DNA from: Nematostella vectensis
Taxonomy: Eukaryota > Cnidaria > Anthozoa > Actiniaria > Edwardsiidae
Direction of reading: 5' to 3'
Length of the DNA: 64,000 nt
NCBI RefSeq assembly: GCF_932526225.1
Contig: NC_064041.1
Span: forward strand, 2,370,699-2,434,698
Shown here: positions 10,605 to 22,600 of the stretch, piece after piece
Layout: the number at the start of each line of letters is the position of its first letter
Position numbering within the stretch: the first letter of the stretch is position 1
Notes under the pieces: generated by a model
The model's input: only the letters and a program-made list of their open reading frames with translations
Database searches by the model: none
Told to the model about the DNA's origin: nothing
Position numbers and translations under genes: made by a program

Positions 10605-13600
10605 CTGTAGAGACATGGAGAGGTAGGACTATTTAGAAGGATAATCGTTTACTTACAGGGGCGTAGCTTCCTATACACAAAATCCACGAGGGGCCTAGAG
10701 ATATGACGCGACAAGGCGTGGTGAAATCACCAAATAGTATCCGATTATTTTGATTTTGAACGAAAGAACTGTGCACAAGAAAATGCTTTTGGCTTTTGTT
10801 CATAGGAGATATTCATAACACGATTCAGTCAAAAATACTTAACGCTACGCCCCTGACTAACAATAAAGTAAACAACTGCGTATGAAAACTTGAGGTTCTT
10901 GAAACCTGCCCCATTTTAATTGGGCAAGAATAGATACTCTTAGCATTACTCTTACCTTACAAGCGTCTCTTAGTACGTTTAATGAGGACCGTGATGAGTT
11001 GTAAGTGAATTGATGTCCGTTAAATCCGTGGAATTTCCAAGAATAATCGTAACTCTTTGAATGGCGATGGAACCAAACTACGACAGATTTACACTTGACG
11101 ATGATCTTTTGGGTGACCTTGGTAGTTAGCAATCTTAGAAAGTTTAGCTGCACTTTGTTCGTCAAATAAGTGATCTGGAAAAGAAGGAATAAGGGTCAAT
11201 TTCATCAATAGTGGATTGGAGAGGGGGGTACTTAATGACAATCGGTAGTAAAGGGGGTATTACATTTTGCTTTCTGACTCGCACAGACACAAATTCCTAT
11301 CTCAGTTTTCATCGATTAAATGTGCACCAATTAGCGTGTTTGTATCTCCAAAGAAGTAAAAACTGTACTGTTTTATATCTTAGCTAGGAATTACAGTTTT
11401 TCAGTTAATGCTCAACCAGGGAGTTTTTTTCAAATGTACGCGCGCTGTTATTGGCTAATTGGTCGTCATGATTTCCCTGTATTGCCTCAGAGGGCATTGC
11501 TGACAGCGATCGTTCGGTCGCAGTTCAATATTTCCCGCGATTACTTTCACTCTTGGTTAGTTAAGTAGTTAATATAAAACAAGAGAGCTCTAAAAACTTT
11601 TTTTCCTTCTATAAGGCTAATGAATGCGATCAGCACTTAGGAACCCAATAGATAAATTAACTGTTCTTTTATAAGAAGACATTTCCAAGCTATAAGCTAT
11701 AAATACCACGTGACTCACTACTTACTATACTATACTATACTATACTATACTATACTATACTATACTATACTATACTATACTATACTATACTATACTATAC
11801 TATACTATACTATACTATACTATACTATACTATACTATACTATACTATACTATACTATACTATACTATACTATACTATACTATACTATACTATACTATAC
11901 TATACTATACTATACTATACTATACTATACTATACTATACTATACTATACTATACTATACTATACTATACTATACTATACTATGTATATACCACGTGACT
12001 CACTACTATATTATATTATGTTATGTTATGTTATATTATTTTCCGCAAAGCCTTATTCAAATTCACCTCACTTTGCAAGCAATTCAATATAACAGTCTGT
12101 AACAAGCGGAAAGCGGAACGTAGCACCTCTAACATAGGAAACGTCTTTTAAGATTAACAACTTTTCACAGTAAGCTCTAGGTATCTGTAGAGATCATGCT
12201 TTACCTTGTAACCTCTCTCAAGTTTGGAGAATTGATACCAGCCAGCTGTTGTTGCATTATTCCAAGTTTCCTTAGGAATCTGTTGGAAACATAACATAAC
12301 ATGGCATAAATACAGATGGGATTGTAAGACTAACCCTAAACGTCACTATCAGCAAACAGTTGAAGCAAACATTCCATGCAATTTTCTTGTTAAAAATATT
12401 TTTGGATAAACCAACTACGGTTGGTGCCAGTTGTAATTGAACCTTAAGGCTTTGTGATCGAATCGCTATTCCATGGTAATTTATTGATTCTCGACGATGG
12501 CAAAAAAATTGTATTTGGCTGTGATGCTTAAATTATTAGGACACCCTTTATCCGTATCAGAGGATCTTTTTCGTCAGAGTCGTAAAGCATTGTTTGGTGA
12601 ATCTTATTTTTTGTAAACGTACCATCTTAAGAGCTGGCCGAACACAGGATTCACCTCCAGTCTTAAATTTGCAGTAAACTTTGATTGCATCCGAAGAACA
12701 GCCTTGGTTAGGATCGATCCAGTACTCACCTGCAAAATGTAAAAAACAAAACTTAGAAAGTAAGGATTTAATTATCTGCGAACTCAAATTTTGAGTGCCA
12801 ATCACAAACTACACAACGTCTATCTTCAACCTCTTTCAACCATCCTCTAACCCCATTAAAGCTTGGCGCAAGCGGTGAGGAAAATTTCATGCATGCATTT
12901 TCCTCACTAAAACTTCGGACTTCGATGAAAGTACTCACGCCTCATGAGCAATTGAGGCAAAATTGTCTCCTGTTTGAACTGCGAGTTTTTGGCATCGCGA
13001 GGCAGAGAGCAACAGTGAAATTTTCCTCACCATGTGCGCCGGGCTTTAGGGGCTATAATATGGCTTCCACGTTATAACCTATAACTATTATTCATGATTA
13101 AATCAAGAAATTGTTGAAATAATTGAAGCAAGGGAAGAGTTCGAAAAACATTAAAAGCTACAGTCGAATAAAACTGTTCAAGTCAGTTAATTTAGACAAG
13201 AACGGCTTCCATTAAGCTGAAACAAAAAACGACTATGTTGGCGGTACCACGAGATGTGTGTGAATGTAAAGTTGAAAGAATAATAAATTTACCTGTCCTT
13301 ACCATCTTTAATGCCATTTACGTGCTTTAGTTCGTGACATGTAAGTGCAGGGTTGGCTCTACTTCCTAACGGGGTCTTGGATTTGTCGTCCATCTCTGAA
13401 AGGTAGAGGCTCTTCTTGTCGTTGACGATCTGGTGTGGATAAAAGGGTAACTTGATCGCTAAAACCAATATCCTTTTCCTTTCGCATTTTAAGGTAGCCA
13501 ATCTTCCGCATTGATTCATTCTTTAGATCAAAAGGATGCTACTCAACGGAAAAATTTAGTTCCCAGAAAAGCCCTTGGGTGAGCACAGATGGACTGAATT

Positions 13601-16600
13601 AAATGCGCAACCACAATGCAAGACGCCCTGGTTAACATTCACAGCCAATGAAACCCCTGACCTGGTATAGATACTAAAGTCCTGGAATCCTAGAAATACT
13701 AGTTAAGATAGTAACTTTCGACCAGGAAACAAGTTCAAAGTTGCAAAGTTCACCAGCTTCTTCTTTTATCCCCACGCTCAAAGCTATATAACATAATCAG
13801 TATATGGGAACTCGAAAAAAGACTTTTCTGCTACCGTAAGGCCTTATGGTTTTCCTAAGCAAAACGTCTACTTGGATTGGGGTAAAACTGTACCAAGAAG
13901 GAAGAACTTCCTGTTGACCAAAAAGGCTCGTAATTGTTACCCATCAAGGTACTTACCAAGTGCGTGTTTTGTTTAAGCAAGTGCAAGTTGAGGATTTCCC
14001 CTGGTTTACCCTAAAGAAAAGGGAGTCGTGTCATCAACTATAGCGTCATGACAGGAGGCTAATCAAGCTGCTCACATAAGCTGGGTCACATAACGCATCC
14101 ATCAACCTCACAGGCCACCCAAGCTCAGTATATGTGTGAATAAAATTATAATGGGATTACGTTACATTGTTTGACTCTTAATTTTTGTAGTACTAAACGT
14201 AGGAGACAACTGAAACTTCACACAGACTATTGCAGGTAAGAAAAAGGAACGTGAACCAAATATAATTGTATTCATACAGTGAGCTTGGGTGACCTGTGTT
14301 CCCATCGGCGAATACGAGTAACATTGACTTCAATCCTAGGCATTTATTTGAAAAACTACTTTGAAGTAGATTGTTGTATTTTCAAATGAAAACAATAAAG
14401 AAGGAAATGTCTGATCTGGAGCGTCGATCGTATAGTACATAACTTCCACAAGATCAGAGATATACTTACCGGTTCACCTGGAGGGCCCTAGAAAAAAAAA
14501 TAAAGTCACCTTAACACAATCACAGGAACAACAGATGTAATATTGGGATAAGTATGAGTAGTCGAATGTAAAAAAACAAAAAAAACAAACAAAAACAAAA
14601 AACAAACAAACAAACAAACAAAACAATAACTAAGTACATTATTATTGCTATTAAATCAAAATACAGTGAACAAGATTTCTAAATGAATCTCTTACCAGCT
14701 TTCCTCTCCGACCCTTAAAGATAAGAAAACAAAGTTAATATTGTATTCTCTCATGCTTCTCATAGTGTAAGAGAAATGGTAAAGTTGGTTTAACTGGGGG
14801 TTAAATAAAAAACTAAAAAAGCAGCTCCAGAAAATCAATGAGTATTACCTTACTGCCGAGAGATCCCGGATGGCCTTTTGCTCCCTGTAAAAATAATCCG
14901 AAAGATTTCAAAACTGATATCATTTGCAGTAGAAAGGAAAGGGAAAATATTAGCTTAAACACGAAGGCGCGGTATAAAACGGCCTAAGCCCCGCCCCCAT
15001 TTTCCAAATGGAGAGAAATTCCAATATGGCGGGCATTACCGTTACGAGCCCAGTCAAGAAAGAATGCCCCCAAATCTAATGATTTGATATCAAACGAATA
15101 AATTATTTCCCAAATGAAAGAAAATATATGTTTGATTTGTACTTTAAGGCTTTCTTGGCAGCGAGAAATGCATATTTGTCGTACATTTACGGCGCGATTT
15201 CAAATATCCCGCCATTTTTGGTATGCTTTCCTTCCCGACCCTCCTAGGAAAGGATTTGGTGAGCTTGGGCCCGCAATGACCACAGTTATTGCTTAGCAGT
15301 CTATCCTAAGGGATTATGCGTGCAACGGGGTGCAAGCAGAGCTAAATTTTGCCATTCTTAGCGTGTTTAGAAAACATGTTTCGTTGAGCGATTTTGCCTA
15401 ATTTCTTTGCACTTTTCTTGGCCGGTAGCATTAGTATTTCAATAAGACATTCGGTGAAATAATGAAGAGCATTGTACTCTGGAAAGAAACACCTAAAATG
15501 GGGAGCAGACGAAAGGAAGACAGGAAGAAAAAAGAGTGCAGAAAATAATAGCACACGACAAAGTAGGACATTAGAACTAAACATAAGCAGCAAACATCAA
15601 GTAGAGTCAAGATACATCATATATATATTTTATTATTTTATTTATTTTTTATTATTGATTTATTGTCACTTCACTACAGCTGTAGTGTAAGAGGACACTG
15701 CAGTAAAACTCATTCTAGTGAAACCATTATTTCTACTTGTTGCTGCAACAGGTGTAAAACAAAAATGCAAGTGTACCTATCTGCTGTTGTACATATGTTT
15801 AAGAATTAACCAAAAATCCATAAAGCGTTTTGACATTTACCTAAGTAGGGCTTAGTTACATCCCAATAAAATGTAACACTTACTATTTGTCTGTACAAAA
15901 CAAGGGATTGGTATACAATAAAAAAAACATTTGTTTCAATATTTTTTTTATAGTGCATAACTGGCTCACAGAAACAGCAGAAAACCCTTTGTGCAATGTC
16001 TAAGCTTATATACTTACACATATGTGTACACCAAACAACTGAAGGGCTACAAAAGAAATGCCTGATATCCATCTATAATAGCCATAAGAGCCATAATTGA
16101 GTCTATATTTCTACTTTTTAGATCAGAATGCACCTGTATAGTATTTTGTTTTTATCTTGCAATCTATGATGACTACAAATGATAACAATTGAATTAGCTA
16201 TGTGTTTCATTTTGTTGAAAAAGGGTCTGGATCCTTAGTTTTATTATATGTTTTATACTTTATAAGTTAATTATACAAAATAAAGACATAACTTTTACTG
16301 TTTTCATTCAATGGATATCCCCCCTGTATCTAAACTTGCTTTTACTGTAAGAATGAGAAGTCTTGAACTGAATGGATAAAAGACAAGGCATTTTGGTTCA
16401 TTCAAAAGTATAATCTATTATGCAGTTTATAAAATATGACTGGTAGCTAAACACTTCAGTAACACATAAATCAATTTGATAGCAATGGAACGTGTTTCCT
16501 TTATAAAGGAATGTCTATGATTTAAAATCACAGGGAAAATGTAATACTGTATATGTCTATGTATCTGCTTTTTCTTGAGGAATATATCTTGTTGATTATT

Positions 16601-19600
16601 CAGATGTCACTATGATTGCTTCTTGGGTATAGCTAGGATAAAATCATATAATTAATTAGAAATTTTATATAATAGATTCAACATTCATGTTCGGCCCTCA
16701 ATCAATTTAGAAAGATTTACTAAACTGTTTAGTTAACATTACTAGAATACAAATAATGGACTGCTTTCTCTGATGATTTATGTGTATTGATAGAAAGATC
16801 TCAACAATAAAAAAAAAACACTACCATTTGAGTACTACATATTTATACTTAAATTCCAACTTATAGTAGCTTGTAAATAGCATTAAAACTTCACACACCA
16901 CAAAAGAATCTTGTCCGAGCTCGAGGCGATGTAAAAATAAAAAGAAACAACAGTAAAGCAAGATTTGATCTACAAACAACATCTTTTCTATAGAAGGCCT
17001 GCATTACTTCTATCGGCAGTTATGTGGACAAAGTCAAGATGCATTTCTAGCAAAACAGAGTTTCCCCGCTACTTTAAGTACCTATTAACTTTTGATGACT
17101 AATTTAAATCCTGTTTTCTGAAATTTAAAGATATGAAAAGTACATTTTAGGCATAAAACTCACCTTTTTCGAGGTTTGCAATCGTTGTTTTCTTGTAATG
17201 CGTTTGCTCAATTTTTTTTTTGTAAATCACGATGGTTTCGTAGCTTTATTTCTACTGAGTTTCGTTATTTACACATTCAATCGGACTAGAAGGTAGAATT
17301 GGCGTTTTTATACATCAGGAAGCGCTTTGAAACCTGTCCCCTCTGCATTTTGTACTTGACTTTTGCCGCCATCTTGAATTTGATCCTTACTTCCCGACGG
17401 TTGATTGACAAATGAGCCGATGCTTCCCTGGGAAGCGGCCTTTTATACCGCGCCTTCGTGTTTAAGAAAAACTTACCATATCGCCGATGGAGCCCTAGAA
17501 GACAAACAACAAAAAAAAATCTTAATATTTAAAAGCATAAATCAAATGATAAAATCTTCAGAAACTTTCATACAAAGTTTAACTTTTATTTACGAGAATT
17601 AAAGACGGTGTGGGGGAGTAAGCATGTGGCTGTATGCTCAAATTGTATACTGTTTAGCAAGTTGTTTTTTAAGTATTGGCTTTATTTGGGATTGTTAAGT
17701 ATGTGTTCTCTGCTGTAAAGGGCTAAATACACACCGGCGATCCTGGGGGCCCTAGGGTGCCGCGTTTGCCAAGTACACCGTTTTCACCCTTAAGTAATAA
17801 AAAGGTCTATATTAGTAACAAAAAAGCTTCTTCTTTAATGAAAAATTTCCTACTTACAAATGGACCTTTTTTGCCTCTCTCGCCAAGTCGACCGGCAGTA
17901 CCCTTTTCTCCCTGAAATAATATGCAACAATTTCAAAGGAGCAATAGATTCAGTAGCAATGATACTGAATTCTGTACAAAATGGTCTAAGTTTTGTCCTG
18001 TTGTCCTTTACCGTTCGGGCAAGGGAATACACATGATCTAAATACGACCATCGATAAACAACTGCAACAACAACAGTTGCAACAAAAACAGCAGCTAAAC
18101 CGCGAAGTTACCTGGCGTCCTTTTCTTCCAAGAAGTCCAGGATTACCATCAGGACCTCGCGGCCCCTGGGGAATAAATGTCTGGTCATGTATGGTTTGTA
18201 AAAACAACAATAAGAAAACAAAGACAATAATATTTTTACCAGTTCTCCAGGAATGCCGCGAGTTCCAAAATCGCCAGCTGGACCAGCTTCACCCTATAAA
18301 CCAGTCGACTTTTTATCGCCAATAAGGACATTGAGAGCATAGAGAACAATTGGAAATTCAAAAGCCAGACGCTGTAATGGGTTCTGTCTGATAATCAACA
18401 GGATATTAAGATTCACGGTCTATCAAGGATCAGGTCGTCTAAATTTTCCTATTTTATTGTACAAAAAAAAGGCTTATCTAAAAAGGTACTTATTTTTTAT
18501 TGAAATCTCCACCTTACCATCAAGCCGTAGCCGCCTTTTATGCCACTGTCGCCGATTGGGCCAGATGCTCCCCTGATGCCTTTTATACCAACTGGCCCTT
18601 GAGGTCCCCGATCTCCCAGCTTGCCCTGAATACAAACAGCATCGATTGTCCATCAAGTGTTATCTCAACCATTATCTTTTGTCTTATTCTAGTCTAAAAA
18701 GTTTGATTTTACCATTATCTTTTGTCTTATTCTAGTTTAAAATCAAAGTATGAATTAGAAACGTACCAACCTTGGGTCCTCCCCCTCCCTTCGGCCCAGG
18801 ACCTCCTGGCTCACCCAAGGGACCCTGAGAAAAACAATAAAGTAATTAGCTTTATTTTTTTTTCGGGGTCCGGTATCCATCAAATCGCGCGCTCTGATTG
18901 GCTCTCGTGAGAATCGAAAACCGGCTTTATACTCACGAGGTTATAGATCTTCACACTATAAGACATTTTATTTTTCATTTTATCTAGAATCATTGACTTT
19001 AAGGAAAACCGGCTTCAAACTCCCTGTGTTTGACAATTTCCAAACGCGCGCGACAATTTCAAGTTTGCTGAAAGTTTATTTGGGATAGAAAAAGTAGCAA
19101 ATCGTCTCTTTATACGAAAAAAACGAAAAATCACTCTAGGGATTTACCTGCATAACCAGCTAAACGTATATAAATTCAAGAGAAGTTCTTTAGTGAACAT
19201 ATCTATGTCTGTCGAGGATTTTCAGCGAAAAAAGACATTTCCACGATCAATTCGAGTTGAGAACGACGTTTCAATTTGGACTAAATTATTTTACAAAGTT
19301 GTTGGTCAAAACTCAGAGAATGTCTTTATTGGAGGTTCTATACTTAGGGTTAAGAGCGTTGTGTGGAAATACAAAATGGAGTTTACTGAATGATCAGGAG
19401 CGAACAAAATCTTCACTAAGATCGACGAAACTCAGAAGCGAAACTTCGCCTCGTGCAACGGTAAGCCCGTAAGGTAAACAAGGTTGGAAATTCTATTGAG
19501 GAAAAAAATGAATATGTTATTTCCCAGCCAAGGGTCGGTCGGCCTCTGTCAGTAGTTTCAAGACCTCGGTCACGGAATTTCACGATACGGACCTCCCAGC

Positions 19601-22600
19601 TGGTAAATAACATATATATAATGACTTTTAGTTGTGATTCATAGTGAGGCGCGCGCCATCGTGGCCAAGGCAAAGTTTTGGCAAAGGGATTATCTGTTTT
19701 GACTGACACGAACTTTATAAACGGATATTGCACAAGCTTGATTGTGCACAGAATCATTTCTTTCATTGTCGGTTGGCTAGAAGGTCAGTGAGATAGTACT
19801 TGTTTCTCCTACCTTAATTGCTTTATTTCCCAAATCTTTAAAGGTGGCCCGGTAGCGCGCATCGATTTTCAAAGATTATATCGTAACTTACGTAGGCTCC
19901 TTGGCCTCCCTTTTCTCCCAGTGGCCCAACATCTCCAAGAAAGCCCTATCAGTAAACAGAAACCAAAGCGCGTTAGGAAAAAATAGGAGAAAAGTGCAAA
20001 TCATGATGACAAGGACGTGCTGCGCCAGCAATGTTCGGTGGGCCTGGAGCTACTTGCGCCGGAGCCGAAATGCCAAAAAGACAAAAACAAATTATATGTA
20101 TATCAGTAAACAGAAACCAAAGCGTGTTAGGAAAAAATAGGAGAAAAGTGCAAATCATGATGACAAGGAAGTGCTGCGCCAGCGATGTTCGGTGGGGTTG
20201 GAGCTACTTGCGCCGGAGCCGAAATGCCAAAAAGACAAAAACAAATTATATGTATATCAGTAAACAGAAACCAAAGCGTGTTAGGAAAAAATAGGAGAAA
20301 AGTGCAAATCATGATGACAAGGAAGTGCTGCGCCAGCAATGTTCGGTGGGCCTGGAGCTACTTGCGCCGGAGCCGAAATGGCAAAAAAGACAAAAACAAA
20401 TAGTTACCTTCGGTCCAACATAGCCGATATCACCAGGAGACCCTTTGCGACCAGGCTCACCCTAAAAAATATATATGTTAGTTGAAAAAAGTATTGGAAA
20501 ATGGTAATGAAAAATAATATGAAATGTCACCTTCCATGGGAAAACGTACACTATGGTTTTCCGTGCGAAGGTTGGACTCTGCTCATTTACGTGTATCAAT
20601 GTCACGGAATTTCATTCCGTGCGCACATCATGAGCACAAGTCATTTCGATAACCTTTGTTCAAATTTCGAGCGTAGCACGTGGCTTTCAACGATATTTTA
20701 AAACTACAACGGAGAAGAGCACTTCCGGAAAATATTATTTAACCCGGGACTGGAAGAGAAAGAACTCACCTTATAGACATTTATTATATGGCTACGATAG
20801 TACGTGTGCTGTGATTGGCTAATTGGTAGTCGTGACATTCCCGTATTGCCCGTCTCTGAGGGCATTACGGAATTCCGTATTGCCCTACGAAAAAAATTTC
20901 ACAATCTTCTGTTTTTTAATTTTTTTTTCCACTTTTAAACTGCAAAATGGGCGACAGCGAACATTCGAGTAGCGAATTCTAAAACCTAGAAGAAGCAGAA
21001 ATGGTTGGTTGGCGGGGCCGTCTTTTTCCGTATCCGGAGCGGGACATTTAGTGAGCTTTTTTTAGGTTGTTTTGTTCGGTTGCACGAATTTCGCTAAAAC
21101 AAAATCCACCGAAACACCAAAGCACTCTGAGTCGGAGTTTTATTATCCTGAAGAGATTAAAGAGGGAAATTATGACAAAAAGAAAAACAATAAGATGACG
21201 AGCAGAGGAGCGCCACCGATAGCCAAGAAATACAAAGCTTAAGTTTCTTATTTCGGATACACAAAGGCAAATGAATATATAACAAGGGGTGTAAAGACCC
21301 AGAAAAGTCTCTTTTAGATAAAAAGTAGTACCTGTTATTTGTTAATGCAATATTTCCATCAAATCATAAAGCAGAACAAAGCGATTGGCCTTTTTTTTTA
21401 CTTCATTAGTTTGTTCTCTACATACCGTGGAGTTTTCGAACTAAACAGTCCATTCATGCCGTGAAGACTGGCATCTGAGCTTTCTTTGTTATTGTTTGGA
21501 TCAACTTTACCTATAATAAAACCTGTAGCTTCCAAAAGGTGCAAATAGAAAAAAAAAATAGCCCAAAAGTCGTCTAATTACCTGTTGTTAAATATTTTCA
21601 CTCATTTACATTTTTGATTTGGCAGCGCGCGAGTGTTTCTTGTTTTCCCGCCTTTTTGAAATCGATCGATGAACTAATCGATATTCGTGCGAAGGCAAAA
21701 GTTTGTGAGCACGTTGTGTGCATGGAATCTCAAAATATAGTGTACGTTTTTCCCAGGTGGGTCACAAATATATTTTATTTTATTTGCACCCACAAAACAC
21801 ACCTTGGTTCCAATTTTCCCAGCCTTGCCTTTTGATCCTGCGTCGCCATCATCGCCCTGTCATAAACATGGTGAATTAAGCTTTCTTTGATTCACATCAA
21901 TCAAAGATTAAACCTCTGTTACCATAGGTCCTGGTGGCCCATGTCCTCCGGTAGGCCCAACGCCTCCTTGCTTTCCCTATTCATAGAAAAAAAGCGGTAG
22001 CTTAGATTATGGTAAAACATTATGACAAATGCTAAACATTATGACAATTACCTCGGAAGTTTAAAGCCTACAGCTTTGGTTTTCTTTTAAAAATCTAGTG
22101 GTAGTATACTACATATCGTTCCAAAAATGCAAATGCATGCAAATGAACAACCAGCTTCGTTCATTTGAATACACTTGTTTTTGGAATGGTACATGAAAAG
22201 AACTGCATCTAAATTTTTAGAAGGAACGCTTATTCCCATGTCACTGTGAATTCTATAAGCAATTCTTCATCAATTTTCTAACTATGAATTTTAGACAATT
22301 TCCTTTTCACGGTGGGGCAAATAATCGAATTATAGATTGATAAATAAAATTAAATGATATACCCAAAACCTGTGTATAAAACAACCGACAAAGAAATAAA
22401 ATCTTTCAATTAAAGTAAACTCGTTCTGACTTGTTCTGATTGAAAGTGAATAGCTTGCTTTCTGTTTTGGTTATTTTTACGCCCAAAGCCGGAGCTCTCG
22501 CGCGATTTTGACACCCAAAAAGTCACGTGATTTTTAGTGCACGTGGCCTATTCATGGCGAATATAGAATCGTTGGTTACCTGGGGTCCTCGTATTCCATC

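Noticed and set aside
11710-12102. 130-codon frame rich in Tyr, Thr, Ile, Leu
   Set aside because: It is the translation of the TATAC microsatellite.
18767-18770. Alternative donor GTACGT for exon 18771-18824
   Set aside because: It would add four bases and break the phase-0 frame into exon 18518-18625.
20031-20403. Overlapping frames with [16 protein letters not shown]
   Set aside because: Translations of the 154-bp tandem repeat. The Gly/Pro residues suggested collagen, but there is no Gly-X-Y periodicity.
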